A DNA stretch of 64,000 nucleotides, taken from positions 1,677,001 to 1,741,000 of the forward strand of contig NZ_CP080025.1 of assembly GCF_020463795.1 (NCBI RefSeq), in the 5' to 3' direction. How positions within the stretch are numbered: position 1 is the stretch's first letter; each line of letters starts with the position of its first letter. This DNA comes from Echinicola marina (GTDB lineage Bacteria > Bacteroidota > Bacteroidia > Cytophagales > Cyclobacteriaceae). The position numbers and the translations under genes are program-made. This document shows positions 26,923-34,489 of the stretch, piece after piece. The notes under the pieces are model-generated. The model did no database searches. It had not been told where the DNA came from and saw nothing but the letters and a program-made list of their open reading frames with translations.

Positions 26923-27114
26923 GGATTTTTTGACCTCGTCCAAATCGTCCCGGTCTTTGAGTTTTTTATCTTCTACATTTTTGTTCAGAAACTCATTGAT
27001 TTTGTCAATGGAAAAAGAACTTGAGATTTCCCCAAATGAATTGATATTCATCTTAAAGCCTTCCAGTTCTGGGTTTACTTTGGGGTTTTCCTCCTTTTTA
27101 GGTTTTTTAGCCAT
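26911..27114 (-). CDS. Small highly charged conserved hypothetical protein
   Basis: A 67-residue protein, MAKKPKKEENPKVNPELEGF at the start, with lysine-rich ends and a central folded-looking segment INSFGEISSSFSIDKINEFLNKNV. Nearly identical short proteins are recalled from many Cyclobacteriaceae and relatives, always without a function. It lies 53 bp downstream of gltX in the same direction and ends inside the terminator stem, so it is very likely part of the gltX transcript. No membrane segment or signal peptide is present. Confidence 0.75.
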   Translation of the reverse strand: MAKKPKKEENPKVNPELEGFKMNINSFGEISSSFSIDKINEFLNKNVEDKKLKDRDDLDEVKKSKKE

Positions 27115-27167
27115 GACTTTCCTTTCGTTTTTAACCAGTGATTATCATTATGCTGGTTGTGAATGAA

Positions 27168-28709
27168 TTAATTTGCTTTTACTTCTAATGTATTTAACGC
27201 AAAATCAATCCTTTTGATTAGTTCATCTTTACCAATGATCACAAATACCTCCATAAGATCAGGTCCTGCACCTACTCCAGTAGTGGCTAATCTTACCGCT
27301 TGCATCACCTTGCCCAATTTGATTTCATTGGTTTCAGCTGCTTTTTCCAATAAAGACTTTGCACTTTCAGGAGTGAATTCACCTTCGAATTTAGCCAATT
27401 CTTCTTTGTAACTGCCCAGTACCCGTACGGCATTTTCATCCCATTTTTTGCCCGCTACTTTTTCATCAAAGGATTCAGGAGCTATCAATAGGAATCTACC
27501 TTCTTTCCATAAATCTGCAGGGAAAGTGGCTCTCTCTTTCATGATATTGACAATTTTTTCAGCCTTGGATTGGAGGATTTCAATTCCTTCTTTTTGAAGA
27601 TCTTCTATGAGGTATCCTGCCAACTCTTGGTTGGATTTGGCTTTTAGGTATTGCTCGTTATACCATTTTGCCTTATTGATGTCAAATTTGGTGCCTGACT
27701 TACCGATTCTTTCTACAGTGAAAGCTTCTATAAGTTCTTCCAAATTGAAGATTTCTCTGTGATCGCCAGGGTTCCATCCCAAGAAAGCCAAGAAATTGAT
27801 GAAGGCATCAGGAAGGTAGCCAGCATCCTTGAAACCAGGAGAAAGTTCGTTGGTTCGTGGGTCTGTCCAATCCATAGGGAAAATAGGGAAGCCATGCTTG
27901 TCAGCATCTCTTTTGGATAGTTTGCCATTGCCATCAGGTTTCAATAATAATGGTAAGTGGGCAAATTGCGGCATACTGTCTTCCCATCCCAAATAACGGT
28001 AAAGCAAGACATGTATAGGCGCTGAAGGTAACCATTCCTCGCCACGGATTACATGTGAAACGCCCATCAAATGGTCATCCACAATATTGGCAAGGTGGTA
28101 AGTAGGCATCCCGTCAGATTTCATCAGAACTTTGTCATCTAATGTATTTGAATGAACCATTACCCAACCACGGATCATGTCGTTTAATCTGATTTCTTCT
28201 TTTCTTGGAACTTTAAGCCGGATGACATAAGGTTCTCCAGAGGCCAGTTTTTCTTTTACCTCATCCTCAGGAAGGGTAAGGGAGTTTTTCATCTGGGTTC
28301 TGGTAATGGCATTGTACTGAGGGGAGACTACCCTAGCAGCAGTTAGCCTTTCTCTCATGGCATCCAGTTCCTCAGACGTATCAAAGGCATAGTACGCATA
28401 GCCTTTTTCTACCAAATCCATGGCATATTGCATGTAAAGTGGTTTTCTTTCAGATTGGCGGTAAGGGCCATTTGGGCCTTCCACCCATGGGCTTTCATCT
28501 GGAGTAATGCCTATCCATTCCAATGCAGACTTGATGTATTCTTCAGCACCCGGTACATAACGGGTCTGGTCAGTATCTTCAATTCTCAACAAAAATTTGC
28601 CATTGTGTTTTTTGGCAAAAAGGTAGTTGTAAAGGGCGGTGCGGACACCTCCAATATGTAGGGCTCCGGTTGGAGATGGGGCAAAACGTACGCGTACTTC
28701 TTTCGTCAT
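27168..28709 (-). CDS. gltX: Glutamate--tRNA ligase
   Basis: A 513-residue class I aminoacyl-tRNA synthetase that charges tRNA-Glu in the cytoplasm. The HIGH motif is HIGG at residues 18-21 in FAPSPTGALHIGGVRTALYN, and the KMSKS motif is KLSKRD in the middle of the chain. The discriminating (GluRS) C-terminal helical domain follows. It is the first gene of a two-gene transcript with the 67-residue protein. Confidence 0.96.
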   Translation of the reverse strand: MTKEVRVRFAPSPTGALHIGGVRTALYNYLFAKKHNGKFLLRIEDTDQTRYVPGAEEYIKSALEWIGITPDESPWVEGPNGPYRQSERKPLYMQYAMDLVEKGYAYYAFDTSEELDAMRERLTAARVVSPQYNAITRTQMKNSLTLPEDEVKEKLASGEPYVIRLKVPRKEEIRLNDMIRGWVMVHSNTLDDKVLMKSDGMPTYHLANIVDDHLMGVSHVIRGEEWLPSAPIHVLLYRYLGWEDSMPQFAHLPLLLKPDGNGKLSKRDADKHGFPIFPMDWTDPRTNELSPGFKDAGYLPDAFINFLAFLGWNPGDHREIFNLEELIEAFTVERIGKSGTKFDINKAKWYNEQYLKAKSNQELAGYLIEDLQKEGIEILQSKAEKIVNIMKERATFPADLWKEGRFLLIAPESFDEKVAGKKWDENAVRVLGSYKEELAKFEGEFTPESAKSLLEKAAETNEIKLGKVMQAVRLATTGVGAGPDLMEVFVIIGKDELIKRIDFALNTLEVKAN

Positions 28710-28777
28710 CTTATTGATATTTTTCCTTTTTCTAAGGTAAAACCTTTTAAGAGAATAATCTCTAATGAATTAAAGGG

Positions 28778-28785
28778 CAAAGATA
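28778..28785 (-). promoter_or_regulatory. Candidate -7 element for gltX
   Basis: Plus-strand CAAAGATA reads TATCTTTG on the minus strand, a perfect TAnnTTTG box about 69 bp before the gltX ATG. No good -33 element was identified. Confidence 0.4.
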
Positions 28786-28853
28786 CAAAAAAGATGGGGA
28801 AGGATGTGCAGATATCTCCCTCAATCTATTGCTTGAATAGCTAATGCCCTGTT

Positions 28854-29864
28854 TTAATATTTAAAGCAGGGCATTGAGCTTTCTCTGCCTCTTAAACGGG
28901 AATCACCAGCGAAAAAGGAAAATCTAAGGGATATTTCATGTGCACCACCGGAAAGGGCATTGCCCATTTTTGATAGGGTATAATCATAGCTGTACCCTAT
29001 GTCAATACCGTTGTCAAAAGAGAATCCGAAAAGCCCAATGAGGGACTCGTGATTAGGGATTTCTTGTTGGGCCACTGGAATTCCTCTGTACCATAAGCCC
29101 AAAACCACTGGGTTGAGGTCAAGTTGTGTTCCGAGGTCCAGCTGCTGGAATTGCCCTTGTGTTTTGTAATTAAAGGCAAAGGTGATGCTTCTATCATTGA
29201 ATGTATTCATGCCGGCTCCCAGAAGGTCAACTTTAACTCCACCATGGGCTGATAATTTCATGGGAAGTTCGCTAAGTTGATCTTCTAAAAAGCTGGTATT
29301 GGGAGTGGTTAAGTGGTGTCCTGAAATTCCAAGCCAGGCATTTTTATTATTATATAATAGGCCGAAGCTATAGTCCGCAAAACGGTGTTTGATGTCGTCG
29401 CCTAGGTTTTCACCACTCGGGCCGATGATTTGATCTGAATTTACATCTAGCTGGGAACCAAAAACAAGATTGCCAAAATAGGCGTCTCTGGACATATAGC
29501 TTACTTGTCCGCCCATGCGCAAATAGCTTTCTGCTCCTAGTTGAAGTCTGTAGGAATAAGAGGCGGCAATTTCTGTTGTGCTCAGACTGGCAGCACTTTG
29601 CTGGCTTTTGTTCACCATAAGCCCAATGCCACTGTTGATATTGAACATATAGTGGTCCATGTAGGCTGAATAGGAATTTACAGATTGGTTCAGTCCTGGC
29701 CATTGGTTTCTATAGTTCATGCCAATCCTAGTCATTTCACCTGCACCGGTCATGGCGGGGTTTAAATATATCGGGGCAGCATAAAATTGCGAATATTGGA
29801 TGTCTTGCGCTTTTAACAGCAGACAGCTTATCCAGAATATGCCAAACAATAATGCCTTTTTCAT
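28854..29864 (-). CDS. PorP/SprF family type IX secretion membrane protein
   Basis: A 336-residue outer-membrane protein with a signal peptide (residues 1-19, ending LLKAQ) and the family opening DIQYSQFYAAPIYLNPAMTGAGEMTRIGMNYRNQWP. PorP/SprF proteins help export or anchor a partner whose gene lies beside them, usually a CHU_C-ended adhesin. Here the partner gene ends 3 bp upstream of this start, the standard arrangement. The last codons form part of an 8-bp hairpin (28844-28874) without a T-run. Confidence 0.93.
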   Translation of the reverse strand: MKKALLFGIFWISCLLLKAQDIQYSQFYAAPIYLNPAMTGAGEMTRIGMNYRNQWPGLNQSVNSYSAYMDHYMFNINSGIGLMVNKSQQSAASLSTTEIAASYSYRLQLGAESYLRMGGQVSYMSRDAYFGNLVFGSQLDVNSDQIIGPSGENLGDDIKHRFADYSFGLLYNNKNAWLGISGHHLTTPNTSFLEDQLSELPMKLSAHGGVKVDLLGAGMNTFNDRSITFAFNYKTQGQFQQLDLGTQLDLNPVVLGLWYRGIPVAQQEIPNHESLIGLFGFSFDNGIDIGYSYDYTLSKMGNALSGGAHEISLRFSFFAGDSRLRGRESSMPCFKY

Positions 29865-29867
29865 CCC

Positions 29868-31664
29868 TTATCTGATTAGTGTGAAAATTCCTCCTTCTTC
29901 AAATACTTTATTTTCCAAATCACTGAATTGGACCTTATAGACATAATTGCCTGGTGGTAGGATGGCTCCTTTATAGCTGCCATCCCAGCCTTTTTCGTCA
30001 GCATTGTTTTGATGATATATAAGTTCTCCCCAAGTATTGAATATGCTCAGTTCGAATTCGCTGATATTTTTGAACTTAGGCATGAAATAGTCATTTAAGC
30101 CATCCCCATTGGGACTGAATGCATTGGGTATTTTAATGCTTGAGCTATTGTCTTCCACCTCTATGGTATTGGTGAAAGCGGAACTACAGCCATAAATATT
30201 GTGCACCCTGAGCGTAACTTCATACTCACCTTTTTTGACGAATTGGTGAACAGGGTTGGGCTCTTCACTGGTGCTTCCATCTCCAAAGTTCCATTCCCAA
30301 GCAATTACTTCTTCAGACGTATTGCTTTTAAATACTACTGGTTGCCTGGCTATAATGTCTTCACTGGTAGAGAATCCCTCCAATTCATAGGTGAAATTGG
30401 TTCTGGCGAGGTTGGAAGGGAAATCTCCTTTCGTAGAGCTATGGGTAATGCATCCTTTTGCATCGGTAATGGTCACGCTTATTTCCTGGGCTTGATTGAA
30501 TGAAATCTCGTTTTGATTTTCGATTCCGTTATGCCACACAATTTTGTATGGAGGAAGACCACCTTCGATATTTAGCCAAGCGGTACCAGTAGCGGTGCCA
30601 TTACTGCAGTCCACATTCACCATGGAGAATAGTTTGGCGTCCAAGAGGCTCGTTTCACTAAGCGTGATGTTTTTTTCGGTGATACACCCATTGCCATCGC
30701 TAATGCTAGCTGTATAAGTGCCTGGTTTGAGTTGGCTTCTTTCCTTAACGTTTTCATTGGTGTCGCTCCATTTGACAGTATATGGGGCTGTCCCGCCTTC
30801 TATCGTCAAGGAAATCCATCCATTATCAGCGCCGTTGCAACTGATATTTTGTTTTTGTACGGTTATCTGTATTTCCTGTGATTGTTGGATTTGAAAAGTT
30901 TTGTTGATGCTGCAGCCGGATGCATCTTTGATTTCCACACTGTATTCTCCACTGGAAAGTTGATTCAGGTTGTTGGTTGTTGCGCCATTGGACCAAGTAA
31001 ATGCATAGGGTGCTTGGCCTCCTGTAATGTCTAGGGAGATGGCGCCCTTGTCGGTGCTTCCGCAGCTGTTGTGTTGGATGGATTCATCTATATGTATAGG
31101 GCTGCCCTTTTCTTCAATGGTGAAATAAAGTGTGGTGCTGCAATTGTACTTGTCAAAAATTTCAACTGAATGGTCGCCGGCTTCTAGATTTTCTGCTTTG
31201 GTGGTGCCTTTTAATCCATTGCTCCATTCGAAACGGTAGGGATCTCCCCTTCCTACTACTACTTTTATTTCAGCCGTTCCGTTGGCAGCACCGCAAGTAG
31301 CGGCTTCTGTTTGAAGTAATTTTCCTATTAAAGGATAAGGTGGCTGAATAAGGATCTCTTTGGTGAGTTCCAATCCATTGGCATCAGTAATGATGACGGT
31401 ATACTTTCCTGCATTGAGGTTGTCTATCGATGAAGTGTATTGCTTGATAGATGGCCATTCATATTGGTAGGGAGCTACTCCCCCTGAAACGTTGAGAATA
31501 ATATTTCCTTTTTCTTCATACGAGCACAATGCAAGCTTTCCACTAACCTCTACGGCAAGAGGGGGAGAGGCATAGCTTTTACTGTTTGTTCCCAAGCAGA
31601 GGCAAAGGACAAAAGTATAGAGCCAAAGAAGCCTAGACCCATGTGTGGATGGATTTTGGTGCAT
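29868..31664 (-). CDS. SprB-repeat/PKD cell-surface protein with gliding motility-associated (CHU_C) C-terminal domain
   Basis: A 598-residue secreted protein. After a signal peptide (about residues 1-33) there are five SprB-type repeats of about 75 residues, each with a GGxxPYxxxW core and Cys near its start (for example NSCGSTDKGAISLDITGGQ and AFTWSNGATTNNL). A PKD domain (about 425-505, WEWNFGDGSTSEEPNPVHQF) and a CHU_C domain (about 510-598, IPNAFSPNGDGLNDYF, GWDGSYKG) complete it. CHU_C domains are type B signals for the type IX secretion system. It is a short relative of the mobile adhesin SprB and is cotranscribed with its PorP/SprF partner. Confidence 0.92.
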   Translation of the reverse strand: MHQNPSTHGSRLLWLYTFVLCLCLGTNSKSYASPPLAVEVSGKLALCSYEEKGNIILNVSGGVAPYQYEWPSIKQYTSSIDNLNAGKYTVIITDANGLELTKEILIQPPYPLIGKLLQTEAATCGAANGTAEIKVVVGRGDPYRFEWSNGLKGTTKAENLEAGDHSVEIFDKYNCSTTLYFTIEEKGSPIHIDESIQHNSCGSTDKGAISLDITGGQAPYAFTWSNGATTNNLNQLSSGEYSVEIKDASGCSINKTFQIQQSQEIQITVQKQNISCNGADNGWISLTIEGGTAPYTVKWSDTNENVKERSQLKPGTYTASISDGNGCITEKNITLSETSLLDAKLFSMVNVDCSNGTATGTAWLNIEGGLPPYKIVWHNGIENQNEISFNQAQEISVTITDAKGCITHSSTKGDFPSNLARTNFTYELEGFSTSEDIIARQPVVFKSNTSEEVIAWEWNFGDGSTSEEPNPVHQFVKKGEYEVTLRVHNIYGCSSAFTNTIEVEDNSSSIKIPNAFSPNGDGLNDYFMPKFKNISEFELSIFNTWGELIYHQNNADEKGWDGSYKGAILPPGNYVYKVQFSDLENKVFEEGGIFTLIR

Positions 31665-32195
31665 ATGATTAACGTCGAAGAAATAATTAGTAATCCGGGT
31701 AGATTATTGCTGGTTATTTGTATTTCGAAACATTAAAAACGCTTTTCAGTATTTAGAATATTATTTTATGAACTTCACATTCAAATTATTGAAATTTGTT
31801 ATTTGATGTTTCTATTTAAAAATTATAAAATAAAATATAAAAAAACAAAATAAAGTATGGATGCTGATCGTTTGGGTTCGCCTTTCAAAAAATGAAAAAC
31901 GAAAGAAAACGTAGTGAAAAGCAAAAAATAAGTTTTTAACAGCAAAAGATTTGGTTCTACTTGTTTGGGTTCTAATTCTGTTATTATTGAATATTTTTTT
32001 CATGAAAAATATTTTTCATGAAAAAGTTGCTAAAAACCAGTTGCGTTGAGAAAGTTACTAGCGAGACTACTTCTTATGTTATGGTGATGCGATCGAGTTA
32101 ATTGAGGAGCTTAAATGGCTGGTGATTGGTTGGAAAAGTCAGGTGTACAATGCGCTAGGAAAAAATAATAATGCAGGTTTGTTGGTCAAAAAAAG
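31665..32195. other. AT-rich intergenic region with tandem palindromes
   Basis: No convincing gene is present. It contains long A/T runs and, at 31996-32025, two copies of TTTTTCATGAAAAA separated by TA, the whole 30 bp being itself palindromic. The promoter of the SprB-like gene must lie here. Confidence 0.5.
31996..32025. repeat. Two tandem copies of the palindrome TTTTTCATGAAAAA
   Basis: Positions 31996-32009 and 32012-32025 are identical 14-bp perfect palindromes with TA between them. Centres are 16 bp apart. The site is about 330 bp upstream of the SprB-like gene on the minus strand. Confidence 0.6.
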
Positions 32196-32226
32196 AAAAA
32201 GCTCGGAGAGTTGGCTCCGAGCTTTT
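32196..32226 (-). terminator. Terminator of lysA
   Basis: AAAAAGCTCGGAG (32196-32208) pairs with CTCCGAGCTTTT (32215-32226), loop 6 nt; on the minus strand it is followed by a long T-rich run, about 110 bp after the lysA stop. Confidence 0.85.
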
Positions 32227-32335
32227 GTAATTATTACTACCAGGCTTGTGCAATGGTTTATACTCATCGCTAATTTAAATATATCCTGTTAATGCTCAAA
32301 GAATTATCAGTTAATAATTAGATAAATTGATAATT

Positions 32336-33571
32336 CTATTTGATATCAATGTCTATTTGATGTTTTAAAATATCCTCAAAGGATTCTCTTTTTCTGATCA
32401 AATGGGCTTTCCCATCCAATACCAATACTTCAGCTGGACGAAGACGGGAGTTATAATTAGATGCCATGCTAAAACCATAAGCTCCGGCATTTTTGATGGC
32501 CAAGATATCCCCTTCTTTTACTTCTTTTAGTTTTCTGTCCGCTGCAATAGTATCTGTTTCGCAGATATAGCCTACTATGGTGTAAACCCTGTCTGGTCCA
32601 TTTAGTCTGGAGATATTTTCGACACCATGGTAGGCGTCATACATCATTGGTCTGATAAGGTGGTTGAGGCCTGAGTCCACACCAATAAAGGTAGAAGCTG
32701 GTGTAGATTTGATTACATTGGCATGTACCAATAAATAGCCACATTCACTCACCAAGAATTTGCCCGGTTCAAACCATATTTCCAGGTCTCTTCCGTATTC
32801 TGTACAGAACGTTTTGAAAGCTGCAGAGACTTTTTTGCCCACATCCTGAATGTCTGTGGTAATATCGGCCTCTTTATAAGCCACTTTAAAGCCTCCTCCA
32901 AAGTCCAAGAATTTCAAATCTTTAAATTCCCTGGCAGCATCAAATAAAATTTCAGCGCCTTTTAAGAATACCTCGGCATCCAAAATATCGGATCCAGTAT
33001 GTACGTGCAATCCTATTACCTGCAAGTTGTGGACCTCCACGATCTTCAATACATGTTTCAGTTGAAGAATAGAAATTCCAAATTTACTGTCAATATGCCC
33101 GACGGAAATTTTTGCATTTCCTCCAGCCAAAATATGTGGGTTGAGGCGAATACAAATAGGTACGGAATTACCATAATAAGTGCCAAAATGCTCCAGCATT
33201 GGGATATTGTCAATATTGATCATTACCCCAAGGTCCACTGCTTGCTGGATTTCCTCAAAGGAAACACAGTTAGGAGTGTACATGATCTCTTCAGGACTGA
33301 AGCCCACATGTAGACAAAGATTTACCTCCTCTATGGAAACTGCGTCCACGCCAGTACCAGCTTTCTTCATCAACTTCAGAATATTGATGTTAGAAAGTGC
33401 CTTAGTTGCATATTTTATCTTCAGGTTTACTGTAGAAAATGCACTTTTCAATGCGGCTACCTGATCTAGTATTTTTTGTCCGTCATAGACATATACTGGA
33501 GTGCCGTATTCTTTGGCGATGTCCAAAAGCGGAACACCCTGAATCTGATACTGTTCGTTGTTGATAGTCAT
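32336..33571 (-). CDS. lysA: Diaminopimelate decarboxylase
   Basis: A 411-residue fold type III PLP enzyme that decarboxylates meso-diaminopimelate to lysine. The PLP lysine is Lys57 in KYATKALSN; other signatures are HVHTGSDI, LDFGGGFKV, the FEPGKFLVSE loop and catalytic CETDTIA. The preceding terminator separates it from the upstream gene, and a -7 box lies 23 bp before its ATG. Other group IV decarboxylases are less likely given the CETDT motif and length. Confidence 0.94.
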   Translation of the reverse strand: MTINNEQYQIQGVPLLDIAKEYGTPVYVYDGQKILDQVAALKSAFSTVNLKIKYATKALSNINILKLMKKAGTGVDAVSIEEVNLCLHVGFSPEEIMYTPNCVSFEEIQQAVDLGVMINIDNIPMLEHFGTYYGNSVPICIRLNPHILAGGNAKISVGHIDSKFGISILQLKHVLKIVEVHNLQVIGLHVHTGSDILDAEVFLKGAEILFDAAREFKDLKFLDFGGGFKVAYKEADITTDIQDVGKKVSAAFKTFCTEYGRDLEIWFEPGKFLVSECGYLLVHANVIKSTPASTFIGVDSGLNHLIRPMMYDAYHGVENISRLNGPDRVYTIVGYICETDTIAADRKLKEVKEGDILAIKNAGAYGFSMASNYNSRLRPAEVLVLDGKAHLIRKRESFEDILKHQIDIDIK

Positions 33572-33593
33572 GATATATCAATAATTAAGTGGG

Positions 33594-33601
33594 CAAAGAT
33601 A
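33594..33601 (-). promoter_or_regulatory. Candidate -7 element for lysA
   Basis: Plus-strand CAAAGATA reads TATCTTTG on the minus strand, a perfect box about 23 bp before the ATG. The region upstream is the terminator of the neighbouring gene, and the nearest TTG is only 12-15 bp away. Confidence 0.4.
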
Positions 33602-33617
33602 GAAAAGGAGGGGCAAC

Positions 33618-33647
33618 AAAAAAAGGAAGGCAAAGCCTTCCTTTTTT
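33618..33647 (-). terminator. Terminator of the small secreted protein gene
   Basis: AAAAAAGGAAGGC (33619-33631) pairs with GCCTTCCTTTTTT (33635-33647) around an AAA loop. It lies between two minus-strand genes. Confidence 0.88.
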
Positions 33648-33682
33648 AAATTTTAACCTACTATAGTATTAATTTCTACTTG

Positions 33683-34297
33683 TCAATTTCTTTTTTTGGC
33701 TTCTTTTAGTTCTTTGATCAAATCTTCCAGTCTTCCAATGGTTTCATCCAGTTCGGTATCATCCATTTTTATTTGGCCATTTTCATCTTTTTCAAAAGCA
33801 AAAACCTCTACTTTTTTGTTATGACTAAATATTTTGGCGTTTCCACCTTCCATGGTCTCTGTGTCGAAGTGAAAATCGGGGTTGGGATATCCCACTTTTT
33901 TTTCAATGACTCTTACTCGTTTTCCATCTTCTCGTAGGATTTCCACATCGACATCATCATCTCTTTCCACCCAAGCCATATGTTTAGAAATCCCTACTCG
34001 TTTTTGATTCATTTTCATTGTCGACAGACTGATCTTTTTACCATCAATAGTGGTTTCCAGGACCAGTTTGTCATGTTGCCCTTTTGGAAGGTCTAGCTTT
34101 AATTCCTTAAAGAAGGGGTCCTTTTCCATGGTTGCTCGGCTGTCATAGGTCTTTGAAATATTTTCTTTTACACCATCTTTTTCTGCACTAAGGTTCAAGT
34201 AATATTTGGTGGGGTCTTCATCATTCTGGGCGAGAGAAACTGAAGAGATGGCAAAGCAGCAAAAGACTGCTATGATCCAATTTAATTTTGTTTTCAT
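33683..34297 (-). CDS. Secreted protein of unknown function facing a two-component system
   Basis: A 204-residue exported protein not assigned to a named family. A signal peptide (residues 1-23, ending SSVSLAQ) is followed by a charged beta-rich body and a C-terminal amphipathic helix (about residues 178-202, DETIGRLEDLIKELKEAKK). It contains no cysteines in the mature part. It is transcribed divergently from the sensor kinase gene; three GTTAA repeats in the shared promoter region suggest it is regulated by that system, as small periplasmic stress proteins often are. This last point is inference. Confidence 0.7.
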   Translation of the reverse strand: MKTKLNWIIAVFCCFAISSVSLAQNDEDPTKYYLNLSAEKDGVKENISKTYDSRATMEKDPFFKELKLDLPKGQHDKLVLETTIDGKKISLSTMKMNQKRVGISKHMAWVERDDDVDVEILREDGKRVRVIEKKVGYPNPDFHFDTETMEGGNAKIFSHNKKVEVFAFEKDENGQIKMDDTELDETIGRLEDLIKELKEAKKRN

Positions 34298-34423
34298 AGT
34301 GATTTGGGTTTAGAGGAACATTGATTTAAGGAAATGATCTATCGACTAATTATGTTATGAATTAAATCAGTAAGTTGATCAATATAAATGTACCTGATTT
34401 CGAAATAAAATTCTATGGGAGGC

Positions 34424-34450
34424 CTGTTAAGCCTTGTTAAAAATTGTTAA
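34424..34450. promoter_or_regulatory. Three GTTAA direct repeats, candidate response-regulator site
   Basis: GTTAA occurs at 34426-34430, 34436-34440 and 34446-34450, exactly 10 bp apart (GTTAA-N5 three times). Repeats at one helical turn are how OmpR-family regulators bind; the CpxR box GTAAA-N5-GTAAA has the same layout. The site lies 40 bp before the kinase gene and 127 bp before the divergent secreted protein. Confidence 0.5.
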
Positions 34451-34477
34451 GGTTCCGGCATACTCCATATTTACGAG

Positions 34478-34485
34478 TAAATTTG
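34478..34485 (+). promoter_or_regulatory. Candidate -7 element for the kinase gene
   Basis: TAAATTTG is a perfect TAnnTTTG box 5 bp before the annotated ATG (34490); if used, the transcript is leaderless or translation starts at the ATG at 34505. No -33 TTG lies at the right distance, which would fit activation from the GTTAA repeats. Confidence 0.3.
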
Positions 34486-34489
34486 TATC

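Noticed and set aside
28844-28874. Hairpin ATGCCCTG/CAGGGCAT at the end of the PorP-like gene
   Set aside because: It has no T-run on the minus strand and a long loop, so it was not called a terminator.
31812-32003. 63-codon minus-strand open frame in the AT-rich intergenic region
   Set aside because: The composition is Phe/Ile/Asn-rich as expected from A/T runs, with no family resemblance or ribosome-binding site.
32050-32190. Possible gene remnant on the plus strand (frame containing IELIEELKWLVIGWKSQ)
   Set aside because: It vaguely recalls a four-helix-bundle (S23-type) protein but is too short, has no start, and cannot be supported.
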